A stretch of 64,000 bases of DNA from Lachnospiraceae bacterium (GTDB lineage: Bacteria > Bacillota > Clostridia > Lachnospirales > Lachnospiraceae). The position numbers were made by a program, and so were the translations under genes. The DNA is taken from positions 1 through 64,000 of the forward strand of contig JAGATV010000017.1 of assembly GCA_017621075.1 (NCBI GenBank), written 5' to 3'. Each line of letters opens with the position of its first letter. Positions within the stretch are counted from its first letter, which is position 1. Under the pieces are notes generated by a model, which saw only the letters and a list, made by a program, of their open reading frames with translations, made no database searches and had not been told where the DNA came from. This document shows, piece after piece, positions 23,922 through 33,090 of this stretch.

Positions 23922-26102
23922 TTAACGGATTCCGAAGATCAGATACAGCAGGTTGTAATTGTAGAACAGCACTGCCGCTACCAGGGAAACAGTGGACATG
24001 ATCTTGATCAGGATATCCAGGGAAGGTCCTACGGTATCCTTTAAAGGATCACCCACCGTATCGCCAACCACGGCTGCATCGTGGGCAGGAGAACCCTTCT
24101 TCTGTCCTTCCAGTGCACCGGATTCGATGTACTTCTTTGCATTGTCCCATGCGCCGCCTGCATTGCCGGTAAAGATTGCCAGCATAATGGCAGACAGGGT
24201 TGCACCGATCAAAAGACCACCTACAAAATAAGGTCCGAACAGGAAACCGGATACTACCGGGAACACGATGGAAAGGATGGCAGGAACACGCATCTCCTTA
24301 AGTGCTCCCTGGGAAGAGATCTCGATACAGGTCTTGTAATCCGGTTTTGCCTTTCCCTCTAAGATTCCGGGAATCTCTTTAAACTGGCGTCTTACTTCCT
24401 CTACCATCTTGCGGGCTGCGTTGGCCACTGCCTCGATGAGCATACCCGAGAACAGGAAAGGAAGGGCACCTCCCACCAGGGCACCTGCCAAGATCAGCGG
24501 GTTGGTAAAATTCAGATCCAGGCTGGAGCCTTCCGGTTGAAATGCATACAGGAAGGAAACCATCAGGGACAATGCTGCCAAAGAGGCAGAACCGATTGCA
24601 AATCCCTTACCGATAGCTGCAGTGGTATTGCCCACAGAATCCAGCTTGTCAGTGATCTCTCTCACTTCGCTCTCCAACTCAGACATTTCCGCAATACCGC
24701 CGGCATTGTCGGAGATGGGGCCGTAGGTATCAACAGATACGGTGGCAGACACGAAGGAAAGCATACCCACTGCTGCCATAGCGATACCGAACATGCCGGA
24801 TACCGCAAAAGAAACATAAGTGGTGATACCAAGTACGATCAACGGGAACATACAGGACTTCATTCCTACCGCAAGACCCTGTGTGATCGTAAGCGCAGGA
24901 CCTTCCTTGGAGCTCTCTGCGATCTTCTGGGTGGGCTTGAAATCATAACTGGTATAATACTCTGCAATGCCGCCGATGATAACACCGCTGATAACACCCA
25001 GGGATGCTGCGATCCAAGGGGAGAGGAATCCTAAATTGAAGCCGGCAGGTACAAGCACGCTTGCCGCCTCGCTGCCAAACATGAAATAGGTTGCTCCAAG
25101 GCCGCCCACAATGGTGATGGCTGCTGCACTCCAGGTAGAAATATTCAGATCCCTGTGAGGATTGTCGGAACCTTTCTTGAGCAATACATAAGCGATGCCC
25201 AAACAGGAGGCGATCAGTCCGATTGCTGCAAATACCAGCGGAAAATACATCATCTTCATCAAAAGTGTGTCAGATACTTCCTGATTGTTTGCCACATTTG
25301 TCAAAAACAGGCTGACAGCCAGGATGATGGCAGAAGAAATGGCGCCTACGAAGGATTCCAGCAGATCGGAACCTAAGCCGGCCACATCGCCCACATTATC
25401 ACCTACATTGTCGGCAATGGTTGCAGGGTTACGAGGGTCATCCTCAGGGATATGTGCCTCGGTCTTACCAACCAGATCTGCACCCATATCTGCCGCCTTG
25501 GTGTAGATACCGCCGCCTACACGGTTGAACATAGCCACGATAGAACAACCCAGCGCATAACAGGACAGGCACTGAGTGAAGATGTGCTGTCCGTCCCGCA
25601 GGGCTTCAATGGAAATCATGTTCAGCCCATATCCGAATATGATATACACAAGAAACAGGCCAAGCAGTGCGAAACCGCCCACGCAGAGGCCCATTACGGA
25701 ACCGCCCTTTAAAGCCGCTTTCAAAGTAGAGCCGATGTTCTTGGTCAAACGTGCTGTATTTGACACTCTGACATTGGCATAAGTAGCGATCTTCATGCCT
25801 ACCCAGCCGGCCGCTGCACTCATGCATACGCCGATGACAAAGCATACCGAGGGCTCCCAACTGAATTTTCCGTACTGAATACTAAAGATACCTGCAAAAA
25901 CAACTGTGATGACCGCTACAACGATAGCGATGATCTTGTACTCGTATGTAATAAAGGCATTGGCACCGATACGGATTGCTTCTGCGATCTCGGACATACG
26001 ATCTGTTCCTTCTTCCAGCTTTTTCACGCTTGCGAAGTTAAAAGCTGCATAGCCAAGGGCAAGCAGGGCTGCCACAATGACTAAGATCAAAAATGCTTCC
26101 AT
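23922..26102 (-). CDS. hppA: K+-stimulated ion-translocating membrane pyrophosphatase
   Basis: A 726-residue protein with about 16 membrane helices that couples pyrophosphate hydrolysis to H+ and/or Na+ export. The catalytic acidic motifs are DNVGDNVGDVAGLGSD, SDNAGGIAEMSELE and GDTVGDPLKDTVGPSLD. In the GNTTAAIGKG segment an Ala stands where K+-independent enzymes have Lys, which marks the K+-dependent family. Na+ or H+ preference cannot be settled here, but Na+ is common in this clade. It is transcribed alone from a promoter about 100 bases upstream. In an anaerobe it salvages energy from biosynthetic pyrophosphate. Confidence 0.95.
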   Translation of the reverse strand: MEAFLILVIVAALLALGYAAFNFASVKKLEEGTDRMSEIAEAIRIGANAFITYEYKIIAIVVAVITVVFAGIFSIQYGKFSWEPSVCFVIGVCMSAAAGWVGMKIATYANVRVSNTARLTKNIGSTLKAALKGGSVMGLCVGGFALLGLFLVYIIFGYGLNMISIEALRDGQHIFTQCLSCYALGCSIVAMFNRVGGGIYTKAADMGADLVGKTEAHIPEDDPRNPATIADNVGDNVGDVAGLGSDLLESFVGAISSAIILAVSLFLTNVANNQEVSDTLLMKMMYFPLVFAAIGLIASCLGIAYVLLKKGSDNPHRDLNISTWSAAAITIVGGLGATYFMFGSEAASVLVPAGFNLGFLSPWIAASLGVISGVIIGGIAEYYTSYDFKPTQKIAESSKEGPALTITQGLAVGMKSCMFPLIVLGITTYVSFAVSGMFGIAMAAVGMLSFVSATVSVDTYGPISDNAGGIAEMSELESEVREITDKLDSVGNTTAAIGKGFAIGSASLAALSLMVSFLYAFQPEGSSLDLNFTNPLILAGALVGGALPFLFSGMLIEAVANAARKMVEEVRRQFKEIPGILEGKAKPDYKTCIEISSQGALKEMRVPAILSIVFPVVSGFLFGPYFVGGLLIGATLSAIMLAIFTGNAGGAWDNAKKYIESGALEGQKKGSPAHDAAVVGDTVGDPLKDTVGPSLDILIKIMSTVSLVAAVLFYNYNLLYLIFGIR

Positions 26103-26202
26103 GATTACTCTCTCCGTCTTCTGTTATTTTTTACAAATCTTTGGAAAGAACCCCGACCAATTATTCAGCACTGCACAATTGCCCCAATTCCCTCCATGAT
26201 AC

Positions 26203-26230
26203 AGTATACCAATTTTTACAGGAATTTCAA
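26203..26230 (-). promoter_or_regulatory. Sigma-A promoter of hppA
   Basis: TTGAAA (26225-26230), 16-base spacer, TATACT (26203-26208). The leader to the hppA ATG is about 95 nt; I see no known riboswitch in it. Confidence 0.65.
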
Positions 26231-26274
26231 TATTTATATTTTCTTTTTGTACATTTTTCACAAGCTATCATCCG

Positions 26275-26871
26275 TCATGCTTCCATCCGCTTCCTGATAT
26301 AGCTTTCGATCACATCCGCAGTTCCCAAAACGCCTAAATAGCTGCTGTTGACGGTAAGATCATACGTCCTGGAATCTCCCCACTTTTCCTGGCAGTGGTA
26401 GTTGTGATAGCTCTTGCGGCTGGCATCTTCCCGTTTCATCATCTGGGCTGCCCCTGCCGGCAGGACATGGTATTTTTCCACGATGCGCTGTATCTTTGTC
26501 TCCGTCCTGCCCAAAATGAACACCGACACCAGCGCCGGAAACTCTTTCAGTTTGGTCTCTGCACAGCGCCCCACGATCACAAAGGATTTTCCTTCCTCCG
26601 CCATCTTTTTCAGGTATTGGAACTGGAGATTGGCCACATTCTCCTGAGGAGAGTTGGAGAATCCCTTGACTTTCCGGTAAAGCAGCCTGTTCTTGGGCTT
26701 CTCATCGTATTTTCCAAGCAGTTTGCCATCCAGTTTTCTTTCCTGCGCAATACATTCCAGCAGATTGCTGTCATACAGCGGGATGTCAAACCTACGGGCC
26801 AATTCCTCGGCAATTTCATGACCGCCGCTCCCGAACTCACGTCCAACGGAAATAATCAGTTGTCTTTCCAT
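26275..26871 (-). CDS. Cytidylate kinase-like family protein
   Basis: A 198-residue P-loop protein of the cytidylate-kinase-like (Cytidylate_kin2) family. The nucleotide loop is atypical: SVGREFGSGGHEIAEEL in place of the usual GxxGxGK[ST]. This family is common in Clostridia and is distinct from the essential Cmk; its substrate is unknown. The segment SFVIVGRCAE with later Arg/Lys residues (MMKREDASRKSYHNYHC) resembles the kinase lid. It follows the ArsB/NhaD transporter by 12 bp and is probably cotranscribed with it. Confidence 0.8.
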   Translation of the reverse strand: MERQLIISVGREFGSGGHEIAEELARRFDIPLYDSNLLECIAQERKLDGKLLGKYDEKPKNRLLYRKVKGFSNSPQENVANLQFQYLKKMAEEGKSFVIVGRCAETKLKEFPALVSVFILGRTETKIQRIVEKYHVLPAGAAQMMKREDASRKSYHNYHCQEKWGDSRTYDLTVNSSYLGVLGTADVIESYIRKRMEA

Positions 26872-26883
26872 ATTTTTCCTCCT

Positions 26884-28248
26884 TTAGCCTGCGATTCCAC
26901 AATATCTGACATAGATGCATAGCATGGAAATGAAGACTACGATAATGGTAGCCGGAGCCGCATACTTACAGTATTTTCCCCAACCTATCAGATGTCCGCT
27001 CCTGGAGGCCACAGAGATCCCCACCACATTGGCAGAGGCACCGATGGGTGTTGCGCTCCCGCCGATATCTGTCCCCAGAGCCAGCGTCCAAGCCAATACC
27101 GCAAGATCCACTCCCACTGTCTGGGACAAAGTCTTGATAATGGGAATCATGGTAGCTGCAAAGGGGATATTATCCACAAAAGCACTGGCGATGGCAGATA
27201 CCCACAAAACGATGGCGATCATCAAAAGCATGTTATCCCCGCTGATCCTTGCGATGAAATCAGCAATGACGCCAAGGATTTTGGTCTGCTCCAGTCCTCC
27301 TACCACCACGAACAATCCGGTAAAGAATGCCAAAGTGCTGTAATCTACTTTCCGAAGCAGGATTACCGCATCTTTCCCGGCTGCCACCAATGTCACTACC
27401 CCTATCATAAGCCCAATGGAAGCCACCGTCAATCCCGTCTGCGCATGCGTGACCAAAAGGATCACCGCACCTGCAAAGATTGCGCTGCTGACAGCAAATG
27501 CCCGCTTGTCCTGTATGGCACCGGCAGGATCAGGATAGACGATGGTCTCTTTGTCTTCCGGTTTCTGCTTCAGCTCCTTGCGAAAGCAGAGATAAAAATA
27601 AAGGATGATGAACACCAGGGATATTACCGCGATCAGACCTGTGTTGGTGATGAAGTCACCAAACGTATATCCCAGGGAAGTGCCGATGATGATATTGGGC
27701 GGATCGCCGCACATGGTGGCTGAGCCTCCCAGATTGGCACAGAAGATCTCCGACAGGATCATGGGAACGGGATTGAACTTCAAAAGCTGGGAAAGCTCCA
27801 CCGTCACTGCCGCCAGGAACAAAATCACCGTGATACTGTCAATAAACATGGCCAGTCCGAAAGACATGACCATAAAGGTAACGAAAATAGGGATCACCTG
27901 GTAGCGCACTGCCTTTGCGATCCTGATACAGAGCCACCTGAAAAATCCGGCTCTTCCCATTCCTTCCACCATTACCATCATCCCCGCAATGAAGAGAATG
28001 GTCTCCCAGTTGATTCCCGCCGAGGTCTCGGCAGCAGACCCGGTATGATACCAGAAATCAAGCGTAAAGATACTTCTGATATTCAAGGTCTCCAACACCG
28101 CCGTCATACTGTGCATGCAAAATCCGAAAACCACCGTCAGCATCAGGGCTCCACAGCCCATGGATGCTATATGCCTCTCTACTTTTTCCGAAACGATCAA
28201 TGCGAACATTACCACAAAGATCACCACTGCTAAAATCTGTGCTATCAT
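26884..28248 (-). CDS. ArsB/NhaD-type ion transporter (SLC13/CitMHS superfamily)
   Basis: A 454-residue polytopic protein with about 11-12 helices and two pseudo-repeats, of the ion transporter superfamily holding ArsB, NhaD and SLC13 carriers. The repeated substrate-loop motifs are visible: SEIFCANLGGSATMCGDPPNIIIG in the first half and LGTDIGGSATPIGASANVVG in the second. NhaD-like members exchange Na+ for H+, others carry arsenite or dicarboxylates; the substrate is unclear, with no ars genes nearby. The start at 28248 follows AAGGAGG. Confidence 0.85.
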   Translation of the reverse strand: MIAQILAVVIFVVMFALIVSEKVERHIASMGCGALMLTVVFGFCMHSMTAVLETLNIRSIFTLDFWYHTGSAAETSAGINWETILFIAGMMVMVEGMGRAGFFRWLCIRIAKAVRYQVIPIFVTFMVMSFGLAMFIDSITVILFLAAVTVELSQLLKFNPVPMILSEIFCANLGGSATMCGDPPNIIIGTSLGYTFGDFITNTGLIAVISLVFIILYFYLCFRKELKQKPEDKETIVYPDPAGAIQDKRAFAVSSAIFAGAVILLVTHAQTGLTVASIGLMIGVVTLVAAGKDAVILLRKVDYSTLAFFTGLFVVVGGLEQTKILGVIADFIARISGDNMLLMIAIVLWVSAIASAFVDNIPFAATMIPIIKTLSQTVGVDLAVLAWTLALGTDIGGSATPIGASANVVGISVASRSGHLIGWGKYCKYAAPATIIVVFISMLCIYVRYCGIAG

Positions 28249-28303
28249 TATGCTTCTGCCTCCTTATATGCCTGTTCTTCTCCAAACTGTTTTCCTATAC
28301 GCC

Positions 28304-28328
28304 AAAAAAGCCTATGTATCCACATAGG
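28304..28328 (-). terminator. Terminator after the small exported protein gene
   Basis: CCTATGT (28311-28317) pairs with ACATAGG (28322-28328) with a four-base loop; on the minus strand a run of six U follows (28309-28304). It lies upstream of the ArsB/NhaD gene. Confidence 0.75.
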
Positions 28329-28350
28329 TTCCGTCTCCTTTGACATATAA

Positions 28351-28767
28351 TCACATAAGATTCTTGAATCCGTCCTGATGATGGACGTAATCGATAATGA
28401 TGTGGCTGCTCAGGTGCTCCCAGACCAAGCCCCCGCAGTCTTCCAAAGAAGAAAAACACCGGTATGGCCAAAATGCCGCTTTACAGGAAAGGAGTCTGTC
28501 ACTGCCCAATGCAGGTTGCCTGTGACTTCCGGCATCCGGACAGGATCTGAAAAACAGATCTCCCAATCCGCCCGATGCATCCAGATATGCCTGTTCGGAC
28601 GCAAAAGGTACTCTTTCCGCATATTGCTTTTCAAGCCTCCCACGCCATGCCGCAGAACAGGCATCAGGACTGTCTCCCAAAAGGTCCGGCATCGTTTGCA
28701 GGCACAAGGTTCCCAAAACCAGGGTAAGGATCAATATCAGACAGATGCTGTTCTTTTCCTTTTTCAT
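28351..28767 (-). CDS. Small hypothetical exported protein
   Basis: A 138-residue protein of unknown function. It starts MKKEKNSICLILILTLVLGTLCL, a positively charged end plus a hydrophobic helix, so it is probably exported or membrane-anchored; no clean lipobox is seen. AAAGG and GGGAAG precede the ATG. Residues about 38-75 (RLEKQYAERVPFASEQAYLD) faintly resemble the N-terminus of DHHW/AlgX-like surface-polymer proteins. The second half is Cys-, Trp- and His-rich and looks unlike a folded family domain, which suggests it may be a frameshifted remnant of a longer gene. A U-tract terminator follows. Confidence 0.5.
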   Translation of the reverse strand: MKKEKNSICLILILTLVLGTLCLQTMPDLLGDSPDACSAAWRGRLEKQYAERVPFASEQAYLDASGGLGDLFFRSCPDAGSHRQPALGSDRLLSCKAAFWPYRCFSSLEDCGGLVWEHLSSHIIIDYVHHQDGFKNLM

Positions 28768-28858
28768 CTTCCCGCCTGCCTTTCCTTTTGTTACCGGTCA
28801 AATTGATATTTTAAACCTTTTACTGGCAGAAATCAACAACTTTGCCGAAATAATCTTG

Positions 28859-28888
28859 TTGAATTGCAATATAAATACATGGTAAGAT
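28859..28888 (+). promoter_or_regulatory. Probable focA promoter
   Basis: TTGAAT (28859-28864), 18-base spacer, TAAGAT (28883-28888), about 30 bases before the focA ATG, whose ribosome site is GGAGGG. Confidence 0.5.
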
Positions 28889-28917
28889 AAATAATAACGG
28901 ATTTAGGAGGGACAGAT

Positions 28918-29763
28918 ATGCATTCACCTTTGGAAATTGCCAGAAATTATATTGATGTGGGAATCCACAAGGTCAATATTTCCGCTTTTAAGACATTTTT
29001 GCTGGCTTTCTTCGCCGGCATCTTTATCGGCTTTGCCGGCATTGCTTCCACCACTGCTTCCTGTACGGTTCCGACCGGTTCCCTTTCCAGGCTTTTGGGC
29101 GCCATTGTGTTCCCTGCGGGTATGGCCATGTGCCTGATCTCCGGCAGTGAGCTCTTTACCGGGAACAGCCTTATCATCATCTCCGTCCTGGAAAAGAAAA
29201 TCTCCTTGCGAAAAATGTTGAAGAACTGGTTCTTTGCATATATCGGCAACTTCATGGGCGCCGCCTTCGTGGCGCTGCTGGTGGTATACGGCCATACCCC
29301 TTCCCTCTTTAGCGGCGCTCTGGCACAGAGTATTGTGAATGCCGGAGTGGCCAGAACTGATTTGAGTTTTTCAGAGAGCCTGATCCGCGGCATCCTCTGC
29401 AACATCCTTGTGTGTATCGCAGTCTGGATGGCCTTTGCCTCCAAGAATGTGTCCGGCAAGCTCCTCACCAGCTTCTGGCCCATCTTCCTGTTTGTCCTCT
29501 GTGGCTTCGAGCATTGTGTTGCCGATATGTACTTTGGAGTTGCGGCTCTTTTGACCTCTCTGGAATACGGCATTCCCGCCGGCAGCCTCAATTGGGGCAG
29601 TTTCCTTTGGGGCAATCTTTTGCCGGTGTCCCTGGGCAATGTCATAGGCGGCGCCCTGATCGTGGGATTAGGATACTGGGCCGTCTATCTGCACGAGACA
29701 CCTTACGCCCATAGCACGATCGCCGCAGAACAGGCAGAAATAGATATTGCAGAGGAATATTGA
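28918..29763 (+). CDS. focA: Formate/nitrite transporter family channel
   Basis: A 281-residue membrane protein of the pentameric FNT family, six helices, that moves formate (FocA), nitrite (NirC) or hydrosulfide. Signatures include GIASTTASCTVPTGSLSRLLGAIVFPAGMAM and the C-terminal CGFEHCVADMY, with the conserved His in the pore. Formate is likely in a fermenter using pyruvate formate-lyase, but pflB is not nearby. It is transcribed alone. Confidence 0.88.
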   Translation: MHSPLEIARNYIDVGIHKVNISAFKTFLLAFFAGIFIGFAGIASTTASCTVPTGSLSRLLGAIVFPAGMAMCLISGSELFTGNSLIIISVLEKKISLRKMLKNWFFAYIGNFMGAAFVALLVVYGHTPSLFSGALAQSIVNAGVARTDLSFSESLIRGILCNILVCIAVWMAFASKNVSGKLLTSFWPIFLFVLCGFEHCVADMYFGVAALLTSLEYGIPAGSLNWGSFLWGNLLPVSLGNVIGGALIVGLGYWAVYLHETPYAHSTIAAEQAEIDIAEEY

Positions 29764-29784
29764 TTCCTCTGCAATCTTTGTTCT
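29747..29784 (+). terminator. Terminator at the end of focA
   Basis: TTGCAGAGGAAT (29747-29758) pairs perfectly with ATTCCTCTGCAA (29763-29774), then TCTTTGTTCT. The stem includes the last focA codons. Confidence 0.75.
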
Positions 29785-29787
29785 AAG

Positions 29788-30462
29788 CTAGTAAGTTACT
29801 TCACCGTCATGGGAAAGAAGGGATACGGATCTGACCTTTTCTAATGCTCCCACTTCCTTTACCAAGCTTCCCCCATCTTTCACCCGCAGTTCCATAACAA
29901 GATCCATGCCATTTACGGTAAGGTTGCGTGACTTGACCTGATAGCTTCCCGCATACTTGGAAACCGCTTCTTTCAATTTTTCCTCCACATCACAATCTTG
30001 TGCATTGACGATCAGGAGCATGGATTCCTTTCGTACCGGCAGAAGCTCCAGCAGAAGGATCACAATGGTCACCAGTGCGGCCATGATGGCTGCCACCTCA
30101 AAAAGTCCGGCGCCACAGATAATGCCCGTGGAAATGGACCAGAACAAAAACACCAGATCCTGAGGATCCTTCACTGCCGTGCGGAAACGGACGATGGAAA
30201 GAGCACCTACCATACCCAGGGAGATCACCACACTGGACTGTATGGTGAGAATGACTGCCGCCGTGATCACTGCCAGCGCCACCAGAGAGATGTTAAAGCT
30301 CTTGGAATAAAAATTCCTTCTGGCAGCAATGCGGTACACCGCAAAGATATAGATCCCGATAGCCGCCGTCACTGTCAGCGATATGAGTATGGAAGTCGTG
30401 GAAAGGTCAGCAGAAGCAAAACCCTCCAGAAATGATTTTTTCAGTACGTCTTGAAATCCCAT
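29788..30462 (-). CDS. DUF4956 membrane protein
   Basis: A 224-residue protein with four predicted helices in the first 140 residues (ILISLTVTAAIGIYIFAV, ALAVITAAVILTI, then VFLFWSISTGIICGAGL and MAALVTIVILLLEL) and a cytoplasmic beta-rich C-terminal domain. The conserved MVGALSIVRFRTAVKDPQDL segment identifies DUF4956. These proteins are repeatedly found next to VTC-domain proteins and CotH-like kinases, as here with the VTC gene 16 bp upstream. Function is unknown. Confidence 0.88.
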   Translation of the reverse strand: MGFQDVLKKSFLEGFASADLSTTSILISLTVTAAIGIYIFAVYRIAARRNFYSKSFNISLVALAVITAAVILTIQSSVVISLGMVGALSIVRFRTAVKDPQDLVFLFWSISTGIICGAGLFEVAAIMAALVTIVILLLELLPVRKESMLLIVNAQDCDVEEKLKEAVSKYAGSYQVKSRNLTVNGMDLVMELRVKDGGSLVKEVGALEKVRSVSLLSHDGEVTY

Positions 30463-30478
30463 ATTTTTCTCCTTTTCT

Positions 30479-31186
30479 TTATCCGCAGAATTGCCGACAG
30501 ATCACATATTTAGAGTACGCCGTCTGTTTCAGGCTGCCGATCTGCATGGCGTTGTACAGATAGTCCGGCAGCAGCTCGTCGTATTTCACTTCCAGGATGT
30601 GCTGTCCCGGGGGCATCACCGGACATTTTATGATTTCCCGATCCAGAAAACGCCCGACCTGAGACGATCCGGATATATTTCTGTCAAAGGTGATCCGCAC
30701 ATTGCCTGTTTCACAGACAAAAGGCGTCCGCTCGTAAGACACGATGACCTTTGCACGCAAAAAGCGGGTGCTGTAATCAGAAAAGAATTTGTGGAACACT
30801 TTCCGCTCGTCCTTATATGCCACAGTCTGACGCACCTGTTCCCAACAGAGTGTTCCTTCCAGGATCGCCCTGCACTGCTCCTTTGTCAACGGGCAGCTAT
30901 CCTTGTGGTTTTTGCCGTTCAGCTTCTGTTTACATTCCAGCGTAATATGCTCCGTGTCCCCGTTATAAGTGCGGATACGGAACTTTTCCCTGGAATTCAC
31001 CCCGTCTTCACTTTCATAAAAACAGGTATTGTCATAATCATCAAAATAGACACTCCGAATCGTATAGATTCCTGACGGTCCCACATGAGGGTCCCGTTTT
31101 AACATGGTTCCGATACGGCTCTCAATCAGCTTAAGTTCCTGCTCCGTACATATATACTTTATCTCATGACGGTACTTTCTTTCCAC
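30479..31186 (-). CDS. VTC-domain (polyphosphate polymerase-like) protein
   Basis: A 235-residue triphosphate-tunnel-fold protein related to the catalytic domain of the eukaryotic VTC complex, which makes polyphosphate from ATP. The start RKYRHEIKYIC supplies the basic tunnel residues; IRSVYFDDYDNTCFYE, EKFRIRTYNG and ITLECKQKLNGKNHKD are typical, as is LEVKYDELLPDYL near the end. It is the first gene of a unit with DUF4956. Bacterial VTC domains linked to DUF4956 and CotH may act on something other than polyphosphate, so activity is inferred only. Confidence 0.88.
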   Translation of the reverse strand: MERKYRHEIKYICTEQELKLIESRIGTMLKRDPHVGPSGIYTIRSVYFDDYDNTCFYESEDGVNSREKFRIRTYNGDTEHITLECKQKLNGKNHKDSCPLTKEQCRAILEGTLCWEQVRQTVAYKDERKVFHKFFSDYSTRFLRAKVIVSYERTPFVCETGNVRITFDRNISGSSQVGRFLDREIIKCPVMPPGQHILEVKYDELLPDYLYNAMQIGSLKQTAYSKYVICRQFCG

Positions 31187-31248
31187 GGTTTCCTCACTTT
31201 TTATCTGCAGTCCGGGCAGGATGCCTCATACCCGCTATATAACTATTG

Positions 31249-31277
31249 ATTTTATCACAAACAGGCTTCTCTTGCAA
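31249..31277 (-). promoter_or_regulatory. Sigma-A promoter of the VTC-DUF4956 unit
   Basis: TTGCAA (31272-31277), 17-base spacer, TAAAAT (31249-31254), about 60 bases before the VTC start codon. Confidence 0.65.
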
Positions 31278-31299
31278 GGGCAGTGCCCCGCTTTGAAAT

Positions 31300-33015
31300 C
31301 TACACTCCGATCAGCGCATCAAAGGTTCCTACCATATTCAGTCTGCCGTAACCGAATTCCCGGTTGGGATAGGTCAGATTGGCATCACGGGAGGCACCCC
31401 GGATAAAGTAATTCCTGATCTCACGGCTCTCCGCATTGCTGTTGTAGCCTTCCACCACAGCCCACTGCAAAAACTGGGCGACGGCACCTGCCGTGATGGC
31501 AGCCGCAAGACTGCTGCCGGTATTTTTCCCGAATATAGTGGATACATCCACTCCCGGTGCCGCAAAATCCGGCCGGATCGCCCCCGTGCGCGTAAATCCT
31601 CTCCCCGACTCCGTATAGAAGCTGTTGTTCCGGGAATTGTAGGTGGACACACTGATGATATCCCTGGCCATGGCCGGCTCCGTCAGTGTGATATAAGGAT
31701 CAGGGGACAAAAAATAGATGGGTACGTCCAGGAATGCCGTTATAGGCAGCCACAGGTGAAAAGTGCCGTTGTGTAACTCCCCCACTGCCATCACCCGCAA
31801 TGTCCAGATCCCTGGGGTAGGGTCCTCTATCCGAAATCGGATCAACTGCTCCCCGGAATTGGGCTCCACAAGGGTGCCGTCTATGGTGACCCTCGTCCTC
31901 TCATAGATGAACCCGTAGGTAATACTTTGATTCAGCCCCAGTCTGGTGGGTGGTATGACTTCTCCTCCCGGAGACCGGATACTTAAGTTGAACACGTCCG
32001 GAACATTTCCCCACAGTTCCAGATAAAATCCGCGGGAGCCTTCGCCCACCCGGATTTCCACATCCACACTGTTTTCCCCTCCCACGGAACGGACAGGCAA
32101 CTGTCCCTGATAGTGATGGGCGGCATTTCCCTCGTTTCCGCCGCACACTACCACACCCCTGCTGCGTCTGACTGCCACTGCACTCAGATATTCTGACAGG
32201 AAGGAACTTCCGCTGTGATCGCCCATGTTGGTGCCCACACCCAGGCAGATCACCACCGGTCTGCGAAAGACCCGGGCAAAAGAATCGGCATATTCCACCG
32301 CCAGCATAATATCATTCTCCTGATAGGCAGGGACCTCACCGGGCACCAGATAAAATTCCCGCAGGTACGGCTTACACTCCTTCAGTTTCACCACCACCAG
32401 CCAGGCATCCGGTGCCGCTCCCAGGTAAGTATAGCCGCCGTCTATGCTGCTTCCCGCAGCGATCCCCGCCATGGCGCTTCCGTGCCCGTTCTCATCCCTG
32501 GAAGGCACCACGGAATAGGGGTCCGGAGAACGCAGTGCCCGGTTGATCTCCTCTGTGGTATATTCGGTGCCGTAAAGGAAGCCCTCCGGCGGTGTGCCCT
32601 CCTGTATGGTCTGATCCCAGATCGCCAGTATCCTGGTATTCCCGTCTGCATCCCGAAAAGCTGCATTGGTATAATCAATCCCCGTGTCGATGATGCAGAC
32701 CACTGTACCTCTTCCCGTCAGATTCAAGGGTGGGCGCTGTATCTGTGTGATGCCGCCGGCTATCAGGCTGCCCGGGTCAAATCCGCCTGCCACCCCCGTT
32801 CCCTGCATCAGCCCATACAATTTGGGCATACTCTGATATTCCTGAAATTGTTCCAAAATATTACCGGCTCCGCTGCGATTGATATAAACGATATTGTAGA
32901 GATGTTCCACATCCGTGGAACACAGATCATATCCTTCCACGTTTTCGATCCGCAGAGGATAATCGGTGATGACATCATAATAATGATCAGAAAGGACCCT
33001 TGCCTTACAATCCAT
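31300..33015 (-). CDS. Subtilisin-like S8 serine peptidase, Csp type
   Basis: A 571-residue subtilase with an intact triad: Asp110 in CIIDTGIDYTN, His178 in DENGHGSAMAG, and Ser502 in NTGSSLAAA. A long insertion with a jelly-roll-like beta domain lies between His and Ser (about 300-430), as in the CspA/B/C germination proteases of Clostridia. There is no signal peptide, matching Csp enzymes packaged in spores. The N-terminal 95 residues would be the prodomain. It is transcribed alone. Other members of this clade have unknown targets, so a germination role is only suggested. Confidence 0.85.
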   Translation of the reverse strand: MDCKARVLSDHYYDVITDYPLRIENVEGYDLCSTDVEHLYNIVYINRSGAGNILEQFQEYQSMPKLYGLMQGTGVAGGFDPGSLIAGGITQIQRPPLNLTGRGTVVCIIDTGIDYTNAAFRDADGNTRILAIWDQTIQEGTPPEGFLYGTEYTTEEINRALRSPDPYSVVPSRDENGHGSAMAGIAAGSSIDGGYTYLGAAPDAWLVVVKLKECKPYLREFYLVPGEVPAYQENDIMLAVEYADSFARVFRRPVVICLGVGTNMGDHSGSSFLSEYLSAVAVRRSRGVVVCGGNEGNAAHHYQGQLPVRSVGGENSVDVEIRVGEGSRGFYLELWGNVPDVFNLSIRSPGGEVIPPTRLGLNQSITYGFIYERTRVTIDGTLVEPNSGEQLIRFRIEDPTPGIWTLRVMAVGELHNGTFHLWLPITAFLDVPIYFLSPDPYITLTEPAMARDIISVSTYNSRNNSFYTESGRGFTRTGAIRPDFAAPGVDVSTIFGKNTGSSLAAAITAGAVAQFLQWAVVEGYNSNAESREIRNYFIRGASRDANLTYPNREFGYGRLNMVGTFDALIGV

Positions 33016-33090
33016 AAGCCACCATAATGATATTTTTACTATCTTATGTGCTTTGGCAGGGCAACGGTCCTTTTGTTTTACATTTCCTGT

